From contig DATDRF010000210.1 of assembly GCA_035291905.1 (NCBI GenBank), positions 1-16,110 of the forward strand: a stretch of 16,110 bases of DNA, given 5' to 3'. Position 1 is the first letter of the stretch, and each line of letters begins with the position of its first letter. Both the position numbers and the translations under genes were made by a program. The notes under the pieces were generated by a model. That model saw nothing but the letters and a program-made list of their open reading frames with translations, was not told the origin of the DNA and searched no databases. The DNA is from JACPLA01 sp035291905 (GTDB lineage: Bacteria > Bacteroidota > Ignavibacteria > UBA10030). This document shows, piece after piece, positions 1 through 6,214 of this stretch.

Positions 1-638
1 CATCCATCGGGGAGCGTCGTAATGCCTCGTAGTTTGCCGTTGGAGACATCCTCCAATCCCGGCGGAACAGTTATGCTGATCATCATGCTGTCGGGCTCAT
101 CCGATTGGTGGTCTTTGTTAGGCCACCAGATACTTGCGCCCGTCCCCTGGCATGTGACGCATACCCAGGGATTTCCCTCGCTGTCATGTCGCCACGTGAG
201 TCCGCCCTGCCACGGCGGATTCTCGGCGATCTGAGGTACTCCCGAGTAAGAGAATTTCAACGCATGCAAGGTCCCTTTTTTCACTTTGGCCGGAAGCTTC
301 ACAAACACTGCGTTGGATTCCCGCTCGAATGTGGCAGCTTTTCCGTCGATGGTTATTCCGTCGACGTTCAGGTTTGAGAAGAGATCCACTTGCATCCGGT
401 CAAAGTCGTCAACGGCCCTGAACGTAATGGTGTTCGAGCCCTGAAGGGATTTCTTGAGGGTATCGATCCGGACGTCAAGGTGATAATAGGTGACGTCATA
501 GCAGGCGCGCGCAGGGGTCAACATTCCGCGCAGGGTGTCTGCACGAGTGAAGACTGGCGGTTCTGCGGGTTGCTGGGCTGTAGTTGCGGTCACGAACACC
601 AGGATCATAAAAAGAAGGACGGTTAAGTGGTGGTTCAT
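1..638 (-). CDS. Secreted M1-family aminopeptidase, N-terminal part (runs off left edge)
   Basis: The reading frame opens with ATG at 638 and stays open to position 1, giving 212 codons of a protein that continues outside the window. Residues 1-21 form a signal peptide with a hydrophobic core and a TTA|QQ cleavage site, so the product is exported. The rest resembles the N-terminal beta-saddle domain of M1 (gluzincin) aminopeptidases, including the block WWPNKDHQSDEPDSM near residue 180, which is characteristic of Bacteroidota-type M1 enzymes. The catalytic GAMEN and HExxH motifs would lie beyond the edge and cannot be checked. An AAGGA ribosome site sits 6 nt before the ATG, fixing the start. 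The 416 bp upstream separate it from the arabinose operon, so it is probably its own transcription unit with a general peptide-degrading role. Confidence 0.85.
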   Translation of the reverse strand, partial: MNHHLTVLLFMILVFVTATTAQQPAEPPVFTRADTLRGMLTPARACYDVTYYHLDVRIDTLKKSLQGSNTITFRAVDDFDRMQVDLFSNLNVDGITIDGKAATFERESNAVFVKLPAKVKKGTLHALKFSYSGVPQIAENPPWQGGLTWRHDSEGNPWVCVTCQGTGASIWWPNKDHQSDEPDSMMISITVPPGLEDVSNGKLRGITTLPDG

Positions 639-664
639 GAGACTTCCTTTCGCATTGCGCTTTA

Positions 665-756
665 GATCGACCCCGAAGGGGTCGGATATTGAAGGTTGGG
701 GTAACACCCCGACCTTTGATTGTTCCCCGGTTCACCACAACCCTGAAAGGGTGAAA
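665..756 (+). repeat. Composite three-hairpin repeat, copy 1
   Basis: Three triloop stem-loops follow one another. The first is CGACCCC-GAA-GGGGTCG at 668-684. The second is an 11-bp stem with one G-T wobble and an AAC loop at 692-716. The third is ACCCT-GAA-AGGGT at 740-752. The same three kinds of hairpin, in the same order, occur on the opposite strand at about 950-1045, so this is one unit of a repeat family. No coding capacity is evident. The boundaries are approximate because only two copies are visible. Confidence 0.65.
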
Positions 757-949
757 CAGAATCAACCCCAGACATATCGTCCGTCGTATTCCGCGCCAAC
801 GCAGGTTCTCACCCGTTCGACCTCGGAATGACGCAACGAGAAGACTCCATATCCATCTTGCCAAGCGAACTTCGTCAGATGCTGGTACTTTGTCGAGAAG
901 ACAAAGTGGACCAGAATCCTCGCAAGCGATTGTGGCATATTCCCCCAAA

Positions 950-1045
950 TGTTATCTCACCCTTTCAGGGTTGGTATAGATTGTGTGAGCTGTAATTCGG
1001 GGGTGATACCCCCGGTTGAGGTATACTTCCCCTTCGGGGAAGGAG
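950..1045 (-). repeat. Composite three-hairpin repeat, copy 2 (inverted)
   Basis: Read on the minus strand, the order is CTTCCCC-GAA-GGGGAAG (1042-1026), then CGGGGGT-ATC-ACCCCCG (1014-998), then ACCCT-GAA-AGGGT (971-959). This matches the order, the GAA loops and the flavour of copy 1, but in inverted orientation. The first hairpin begins 12 bp past the HAD stop codon, so it could also act as the 3' end hairpin of the arabinose transcript, although no U-tract follows it. Confidence 0.65.
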
Positions 1046-1054
1046 GCGCAGGAA

Positions 1055-1717
1055 CTAACCGAAAATCTTCATCAACGCGGTCGGCAGTGACTCAAGCGAA
1101 CCGATGACAACATCAGCTGCCTCAAGAGTCTCTTTCGGCGGCATCAGCTGTTCGTTCGGGACGGCGATGACAGCGGCTCCGGCAGCCTTTCCGGCAAGAA
1201 TTCCGCTTCCCGAGTCTTCCACGACCACGCTTTCAGCGGGACTGACTTCCATGCGCCTCATGACTTCAAGATAGACATCGGGTGATGGTTTGCCGTGCGG
1301 AACGTCGTCACTGGAGAGAATCCGGGAAAAGTACTTCGCCCATCCGTTTGCGCTCAACGCGGCGTCAATAAGAACCTGAGGAGAACCGGAAGCGAGTCCG
1401 AGGGTGAATCTCTCGGTACAATAGTCAAGTGCGTGACCGGCCCCAGGCATGACTCGCACCTTGTGAGTCTCATAGTTACGCACCATTCCCTCCAGTGTTT
1501 CATTCACAACCTCCACTCTGGAGAGCTTTCCTTCAAGTTTGCTCTCGACATAATCGATCCAACTTTTCGTGTTGCGCCCCATCAGCGCTTTCTGATCGTC
1601 GTCGGTCCAAACCATTCCGAATCGCTGAAACATTTTCGCACGAACCTTGAACCATACCGGCTCGCTGTCCACCAAAAGACCGTCCAGGTCAAATACAACG
1701 GCTTTGACGACTTTCAT
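1055..1717 (-). CDS. HAD-superfamily phosphatase (beta-phosphoglucomutase/YniC-like)
   Basis: This 220-residue protein has all four HAD motifs. Motif I is DLDGLLVDSE with nucleophile D10 and acid/base D12. Motif II is LASGS at about 108-112, motif III is K143 in HGKPSPDVY, and motif IV is E167-D168 in VVEDSGSG. The cap inserted after motif I fits subclass I enzymes such as beta-phosphoglucomutase and 2-deoxyglucose-6-phosphate phosphatase. It is cytosolic, with no signal peptide. Its ATG overlaps the GH51 stop by 4 bp (ATGA) and no ribosome site is seen, so translation is probably coupled to GH51. In this operon it may hydrolyse excess pentose phosphates such as L-ribulose 5-phosphate, or isomerise a sugar phosphate. 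The exact substrate cannot be read from the sequence. Confidence 0.85.
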   Translation of the reverse strand: MKVVKAVVFDLDGLLVDSEPVWFKVRAKMFQRFGMVWTDDDQKALMGRNTKSWIDYVESKLEGKLSRVEVVNETLEGMVRNYETHKVRVMPGAGHALDYCTERFTLGLASGSPQVLIDAALSANGWAKYFSRILSSDDVPHGKPSPDVYLEVMRRMEVSPAESVVVEDSGSGILAGKAAGAAVIAVPNEQLMPPKETLEAADVVIGSLESLPTALMKIFG

Positions 1718-3243
1718 TGAACGTTCAACGTCAGGATGGTCAGTGAATGGGCGGGAAAAGTGTACGAGAATGTGTTGTTCACGACCTCCGCAGAAAATGT
1801 TCTCGTTGCGGGGACAATCTTCCTGTCATCCCCGAATGTATGGGTCGCCTTCAGGTCCGTATAGTTCATTTCCCATACGCCAACAGATTGTCCAATGGCA
1901 TTCGACTGACTCTCAACCGCCGTCGTAATATCCTTATCCTTGCTCCGATTCAGAACGTTCACGCACACGATCTTTTTCGATCTGTCATACGTAACTGAGA
2001 CATCCAGATAAGAAAGCGGCTCGCGGTTCTCAAGCTTGTACACTGGACCCAAAACCCAGGCATCGAGCGACACGGCTCCCCGCTGCTTGCCGTATTCGGC
2101 TATTGGGAAATAGATCGGCTGAAGAAAGAGCCCCTGCTTGTTTGTCATGATGGGGGCGATGACATTCACCAATTGAGCCAGGTTCGCCATCTTGACGATA
2201 TTTGCGTGTCTAAAGAAACTGTTGAAGAACATCCCCATCGCGAGCACATCCTCAAAATTGTAGATCTCCTCGAGCTGTTCCTTCTCCCCCGCCCGGTACC
2301 AGACGTTCCATTCATCGTACGCAATATAAATCGGTCGTGCATCGGCCCGGTTACGCCGGACCTCGTTGATCTGACCTTCGGTGACTTCAATGTAGTAGTC
2401 GATGGTTTGCGACCACGCAAGGAATTTTTCGAGATCATTGTCTCTGTTGGAAATGTACGTGTGAAGCGCAATATAGTCGATATGGTTTCTCAGGGTCGAG
2501 AGGACGGTGCGATTCCACGCGATCCAATCGGCGCCGTAGTTGCTTGATCCGCTGGCGACAAGCTTGATGGATGGGTCGGTGGAACGCATTGCCTTTGCGG
2601 CCTCAAGGGCAAACTTCGAGTAGTCCTCTGCGTTCTTGTGGCCAAGCTGCCACCATCCGTCGATTTCATTCCCCAGCGCCCAGTACTTGACATTGTACGG
2701 GGCATCGCGGCCATTCTTTCTTCGAAGATCGGCCAGCGCCGTGTGTTTCGACTCATTGCAGTACTCCACCCATTGGCGGGCGTCGTCAATTGTCCCCAGG
2801 CCGAGATTGACGCAGATATACGGCTCGGTACCTATTCTTTCGCAATAGCGGAGAAATTCATCTGTGCCAAACCGGTTGGATTCGAGGGCATTCCATGCGA
2901 GGTCTTTTCGAACCGGTCGCTGATTCCTGGGCCCGATGCCATCCATCCAATTGTATCCGGAGGCAAAATTTCCGCCCGGCCAGCGAAGAATGGAAACATT
3001 GAGGCCCTTAACCGCCTGCATGACATCGGTCCGAAAATTTTCCTTGTCCGAAAGCCTGCTTCCTTCCTCATAGATGCCCCCGTAGATCATTCGGCCGAGA
3101 TGTTCCGTAAAATTGCCGAAGAGATGGGGGTGAACCTCTCCGATCTGGCGAACGGTGTCGATTTTGATGTGGGCTTGGGGTTGGGAATGGAGGATTGCGG
3201 GGACAAGAGCCACAGCGAAAGAGAACAGCAGTCGTAATTTCAT
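1714..3243 (-). CDS. Secreted alpha-L-arabinofuranosidase, GH51
   Basis: The 509-residue protein hydrolyses non-reducing alpha-L-arabinofuranosyl residues of arabinan and arabinoxylan. A signal peptide covers about residues 1-20, so it acts in the periplasm or outside the cell, unlike many cytosolic GH51 enzymes. The (beta/alpha)8 barrel carries the acid/base E193 in WALGNEIDGWW and the nucleophile E311 in IAYDEWNVWY. Their spacing of 118 residues matches characterised GH51 enzymes. The segment LFGNFTEHLGRMIYGGIYEEG near 41-61 is the usual substrate-binding start of the domain, and a beta-sandwich domain follows from about 400. The ATG at 3243 has a GGGAA-type ribosome site lying inside a short palindrome. 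The gene is 25 nt downstream of the DUF559 gene and overlaps the HAD gene. Confidence 0.93.
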   Translation of the reverse strand: MKLRLLFSFAVALVPAILHSQPQAHIKIDTVRQIGEVHPHLFGNFTEHLGRMIYGGIYEEGSRLSDKENFRTDVMQAVKGLNVSILRWPGGNFASGYNWMDGIGPRNQRPVRKDLAWNALESNRFGTDEFLRYCERIGTEPYICVNLGLGTIDDARQWVEYCNESKHTALADLRRKNGRDAPYNVKYWALGNEIDGWWQLGHKNAEDYSKFALEAAKAMRSTDPSIKLVASGSSNYGADWIAWNRTVLSTLRNHIDYIALHTYISNRDNDLEKFLAWSQTIDYYIEVTEGQINEVRRNRADARPIYIAYDEWNVWYRAGEKEQLEEIYNFEDVLAMGMFFNSFFRHANIVKMANLAQLVNVIAPIMTNKQGLFLQPIYFPIAEYGKQRGAVSLDAWVLGPVYKLENREPLSYLDVSVTYDRSKKIVCVNVLNRSKDKDITTAVESQSNAIGQSVGVWEMNYTDLKATHTFGDDRKIVPATRTFSAEVVNNTFSYTFPAHSLTILTLNVQ

Positions 3244-3249
3244 GGCATT

Positions 3250-3263
3250 TTCCCACCTGGGAA
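3250..3263 (-). promoter_or_regulatory. Palindrome covering the GH51 ribosome-binding site
   Basis: On the minus strand the sequence reads TTCCCAGGTGGGAA, just upstream of the GH51 ATG at 3243. The GGGAA of the right arm is the best Shine-Dalgarno candidate. Folding would be weak, since the middle pair must open to leave a loop of at least 4 nt. It may modestly dampen GH51 translation or be coincidental. Confidence 0.3.
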
Positions 3264-3268
3264 GAAAT

Positions 3269-3613
3269 TCAGATTGCTTCGTATATCTCCGTTACAACAC
3301 CGTCTGTGTTGGACAGCACTTCCACCGATGAGAATCTCAGCACCTTCAGCCCAAACTTCTTCATCTCATTATCCTGTTCCCTATCTGCGCTGAGACCTTG
3401 CTCGGTCAGGTGCTGACTTCCATCAACCTGAACAATAAGCTTTGCCGACGGACAATAGAAATCAACAATGTAATCACCAACGATTCTCTGCCGATAGAAC
3501 TGTCTTCCCTTAAGCTGTTTCCTTCGGAGCCTCGACCAGAGAGCAACCTCGCTTTGGGTCATGTTCTTTCGAAGGACTCTCGAAAGAGGCTTTAGCTTTT
3601 TGTTGTATTGCAT
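3269..3613 (-). CDS. DUF559 family endonuclease-like protein (PD-(D/E)XK/Vsr-type fold)
   Basis: This small protein of 114 residues starts at ATG 3613. A GTG start eight codons upstream is possible, but the ATG has a G-rich stretch 3 nt before it and matches the usual family start. Residues 3-30 show the family opening (NKKLKPLSRVLRKNMTQSE). The core IVDFYCPSAKLIVQVDGSQH carries D51 and D64, with Q62 where many relatives have Glu. This fold is related to Vsr-like nucleases, but the cellular role of most DUF559 proteins is unknown. It has no evident link to arabinose catabolism and sits between araD and GH51, with a 127-bp repeat-bearing spacer on its upstream side. It probably inserted into the operon as a passenger. 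Whether it is catalytically active is uncertain because of Q62. Confidence 0.85.
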   Translation of the reverse strand: MQYNKKLKPLSRVLRKNMTQSEVALWSRLRRKQLKGRQFYRQRIVGDYIVDFYCPSAKLIVQVDGSQHLTEQGLSADREQDNEMKKFGLKVLRFSSVEVLSNTDGVVTEIYEAI

Positions 3614-3679
3614 TGTCCCCCCAATGAAGTGAAACACATGCTTCCGCGACTCAAATCCCCCTGCTTAGTGAACCTTTGT

Positions 3680-3700
3680 TCCCCCTTTGAGAAAGGGGGA
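3680..3700. repeat. Perfect GC-rich hairpin in the araD-DUF559 spacer
   Basis: A 9-bp perfect stem TCCCCCTTT/AAAGGGGGA encloses a 3-nt GAG loop. Further C-rich words (AAATCCCCCT at about 3653-3662 and a C6 run at 3617-3622) follow on the DUF559 side. No T-tract follows on the minus strand, so it is not a classical terminator. It looks like a dispersed palindromic repeat that came with, or close to, the DUF559 gene. It might weaken read-through from araD into the downstream part of the operon. Confidence 0.55.
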
Positions 3701-3740
3701 GATTGCATAACAACCTTCTCCAGACATTCCCGCCCCGCGC

Positions 3741-4439
3741 TTACGACTTCTTCTGCCCGTAGTACGCGTCTTTGCCGTGCTTTCTGAAGAAATGTTTCTT
3801 CACGAGGGCAGGGGTCATCGAACTCAATGATGGATTGAGGAGGAGGGTTTCGGTCGCCATGCCGCACACCTGCTCCAGCGTTATCGCATTCTTCACCGCA
3901 TCCCCGACATTCTTTCCCCATGTGAAGGGAGCATGACTGGCCACGAACACCGCGGGGACATGAAGCGGATCCATTCCTGCAAAGCGTTCAAGGATGACAC
4001 GTCCCGTATTCTCTTCATAACCCCCTTCAATTTCGTCATCAGTCATCATTCGCGTACATGGCACCGCTCCATGAAAATGGTCCGCATGCGTGGTTCCCAA
4101 CGGAGGGAGCTCCTTCTTCGCCTGTGCCCAAGCCGTGGCATGAGGACTGTGCGTGTGGACAATCCCGCCGATCTCTGCAAACCCTGCGTACAACATGCGG
4201 TGGGTCGGTGCGTCGGAACTTGGCCGGAGCTTCCCTTCGACAACTTTGCCGGTCTCAAGTGAGACGACAACCATGTCTTTGGGCTTCATCGTGTCGTACG
4301 GGATACCCGACGGCTTGATGACCATCAGTCCAGACGGGCGATCGACGGCACTTGCATTCCCCCATGTCAATGCGACAAGGCCCGAGCGCACCAGACTGAT
4401 GTTGGCTTCGAATACCTCTTCTTTTAATCGTTGAAGCAT
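3741..4439 (-). CDS. araD: L-ribulose-5-phosphate 4-epimerase
   Basis: The 232-residue enzyme converts L-ribulose 5-phosphate to D-xylulose 5-phosphate, the last dedicated step of L-arabinose catabolism, in the cytosol. It is a class II aldolase-fold zinc enzyme. The zinc ligands H95, H97 (GGIVHTH) and H169 are in place, as are D76 in SSDAPTH, catalytic D120 in THAD, and Tyr in the C-terminal DAYYGQ. These positions closely match the known E. coli AraD residues (231 aa). An in-frame ATG exists 16 codons upstream at 4487, but the start at 4439 is preferred: it aligns with the family N-terminus (MLQRLKEEVFEAN) and has AGGAA 6 nt upstream. The gene lies 70 nt downstream of araB. Confidence 0.95.
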   Translation of the reverse strand: MLQRLKEEVFEANISLVRSGLVALTWGNASAVDRPSGLMVIKPSGIPYDTMKPKDMVVVSLETGKVVEGKLRPSSDAPTHRMLYAGFAEIGGIVHTHSPHATAWAQAKKELPPLGTTHADHFHGAVPCTRMMTDDEIEGGYEENTGRVILERFAGMDPLHVPAVFVASHAPFTWGKNVGDAVKNAITLEQVCGMATETLLLNPSLSSMTPALVKKHFFRKHGKDAYYGQKKS

Positions 4440-4473
4440 GGTGGGTTCCTGACGGTAAACCTTCTGATTCCTG

Positions 4474-4508
4474 GTTACGTGTTTCAAGTTTCGTGTTACG
4501 AGTTCTGA
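4474..4508. repeat. Degenerate 7-bp tandem repeat between araB and araD
   Basis: Five consecutive heptamers in perfect register begin with GTT: GTTACGT, GTTTCAA, GTTTCGT, GTTACGA, GTTCTGA. The array fills the space directly after the araB stop codon and ends 34 bp before the araD start. It has no coding role. Units differ at up to three positions, so it is an old or relaxed microsatellite-like array. Confidence 0.6.
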
Positions 4509-4509
4509 G

Positions 4510-6195
4510 CTATTTTCTGACGGCGTTGCGAATTTCGATAAGCTTTTTCATGACTGAATGGAGGTTCCCGTTCCATTCCTCGGTTCCAAATGCATCATGA
4601 AGGGTCTTGTAAAGTGGATAGATCTCTTCGTAGAGCTTGTGTTCGTCGGGATTCGGTTTGAAAACACGGGGCTTCAGCCCTGTCATTGCCTTCTGGGCAT
4701 TGGAGAAGCTGTCGTGCCCTCCTGCAGCGGCTCCTGCGCATACTGCGCCAGCGATAGCCGAGCCGAGAGCACACGTCTGACCGGATCGGCTCACCATCAT
4801 CGGCCGGCCCGTGACATCGGCATAAATCTGCATCACAAACGGATTCTTCTCCGCGATGCCGCCGCAATTGACGACCTGCTCGACGGGGATCCCATACTCT
4901 TCGAAACGATTAATGATCGTCAAGGCCCCGAATGCGGTCGCTTCCACGAGCGCCCGGTAGATCTCAGGGGCTGTTGTATAAAGAGTCTGTCCCACGAGAA
5001 GTCCTGTGAGTTGCTGGTCGACCAGAACAGTCCTATTCCCATTGTTCCAATCGAGCGCAAGGAGCCCCGATTGCCCCGCCTTCAGTTTCGCCGCAGCAGC
5101 CGCAAGCGATTCGTGCGTTCCCTTCTTCCCGTCCGGCCGCACATACTCCACAAACCAATTGAAAATGTCCCCCACTGCCGATTGGCCCGCCTCCAACCCG
5201 AAATAGTGCGGAAGAACACTTCCGTCCACGATGCCGCACAGCCCCGGAATGTCCTGTAAAGGAGTGTCAGAGGGGACGACTGCTATGTCGCATGTGCTTG
5301 TTCCGATGATCTTAACAAGTGTGCCCGTATCGACTCCGGCCCCCACTGCTCCAAGGTGAGCATCGAACGCACCTGTCGCAACCGGAGTTCCTTCCTTCAA
5401 TCCGGTCCGTTTCGCCCACTCTTTTGTAAGGCCGCCGACGGCGCGGTCGCTTGTGTAAACTTTGCCTGGCATTCGGGAAGCCCAGACTGCCAACCGCGTG
5501 TCCAGCCGGGAAAGGAATTCCTCGTCCGGATATCCTCCCCATTGGTCATTGTACATGGCCTTATGCCCTGCAGCGCAGACGCCGACCGTCATCGCTTCCG
5601 GGGATTCTGTTCCCGTGAGCATGGCCGGTATCCAGTCTGCGATTTCCACCCAACGGAACGTCGCGTCCGCCACTTCCGGACTCGTCCTGCAGCAGTGCAG
5701 CATTTTGCTGAAAAACCACTCGCTTGAGTAGACGCCTCCACACTTTGCTACGAAATGCGGACGGATTTCCCGTGCAAGCTCTGTGATTTCACCCGCCTCC
5801 TTCACCCCTGTGTGGTCCTTCCAGAGCCATACCATGGCATTGGGATCGCGCGAAAATTTCTTTTGAAATGCGAGCGGGCGGCCTTTGTCATCAACTGGCA
5901 GAGGTGAGCTCCCCGTTGTGTCAACGCCGATCCCTACAACATCATGAGGCGCGAATCCACGGACGGTTTTCTTTGCCTGGGCAAGAGCCTTCTTCATGCA
6001 CTGCTCAGCTCCCTTCACGTAGTTGACGGGGTGCTGGCGCGCGAGGTGCGGATCATTGGAAAGGACAACCCCCTGGCGGCCGCCCTGGTAGTTCCATACC
6101 GCCGTTCCGACCTCCTTGCCATTCGACACGTCAACGACAAGTGCACGAACGGAATTCGTCCCGAAATCCAGACCAATGGAATATCGATTTCCCAT
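4510..6195 (-). CDS. araB: Ribulokinase (L-ribulokinase)
   Basis: This 561-residue FGGY-family kinase phosphorylates L-ribulose to L-ribulose 5-phosphate with ATP in the cytosol. Its length matches known AraB proteins (about 560-566 aa). The N-terminal ATPase motif GLDFGTNSVRALVVD lies at residues 8-22, with D10 in phosphate 1. GVDTTGSSP follows near 90-98. The FGGY catalytic Asp is D278 in GAFDAHLGA, and GTSTCDIAV at about 298-306 belongs to the ATP-binding domain. The block GLEAGQSAVGDIFNWFV (333-349) is typical of AraB rather than of xylulokinase. It starts 20 nt downstream of the symporter stop, with an AGGT-type ribosome site, and is co-transcribed with it. Confidence 0.95.
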   Translation of the reverse strand: MGNRYSIGLDFGTNSVRALVVDVSNGKEVGTAVWNYQGGRQGVVLSNDPHLARQHPVNYVKGAEQCMKKALAQAKKTVRGFAPHDVVGIGVDTTGSSPLPVDDKGRPLAFQKKFSRDPNAMVWLWKDHTGVKEAGEITELAREIRPHFVAKCGGVYSSEWFFSKMLHCCRTSPEVADATFRWVEIADWIPAMLTGTESPEAMTVGVCAAGHKAMYNDQWGGYPDEEFLSRLDTRLAVWASRMPGKVYTSDRAVGGLTKEWAKRTGLKEGTPVATGAFDAHLGAVGAGVDTGTLVKIIGTSTCDIAVVPSDTPLQDIPGLCGIVDGSVLPHYFGLEAGQSAVGDIFNWFVEYVRPDGKKGTHESLAAAAAKLKAGQSGLLALDWNNGNRTVLVDQQLTGLLVGQTLYTTAPEIYRALVEATAFGALTIINRFEEYGIPVEQVVNCGGIAEKNPFVMQIYADVTGRPMMVSRSGQTCALGSAIAGAVCAGAAAGGHDSFSNAQKAMTGLKPRVFKPNPDEHKLYEEIYPLYKTLHDAFGTEEWNGNLHSVMKKLIEIRNAVRK

Positions 6196-6214
6196 AGTGT
6201 ACCTGTTGTTCCAG

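Larger units (their letters stand above)
639..1054. other. Gene-free interval with two hairpin-rich repeat blocks
   Basis: This 416-bp stretch separates the HAD phosphatase from the M1 aminopeptidase. No convincing gene is present: the open frames in it run through hairpin repeats and have no family resemblance. It contains two oppositely oriented three-hairpin blocks (about 665-760 and 950-1045). Between them is roughly 200 bp of sequence with one further hairpin: 8-bp arms at 887-894 and 900-907 around a 5-nt loop. It must also hold the promoter of the M1 gene, but no promoter could be assigned by eye. Confidence 0.7.

Noticed and set aside
496..948. 150-codon open frame on the minus strand upstream of the M1 gene
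   Set aside because: It overlaps the real M1 start and runs through the hairpin repeats. Its translation is Arg-rich with no family features.
3680..3700. Intrinsic terminator after araD
   Set aside because: The stem is strong, but no T-tract follows on the minus strand and the gene string continues in the same direction.
4440..4487. Upstream in-frame ATG for araD
   Set aside because: The extra 16 residues are not part of the AraD fold and are encoded largely by the tandem-repeat region. The ATG at 4439 aligns with E. coli AraD and has AGGAA.
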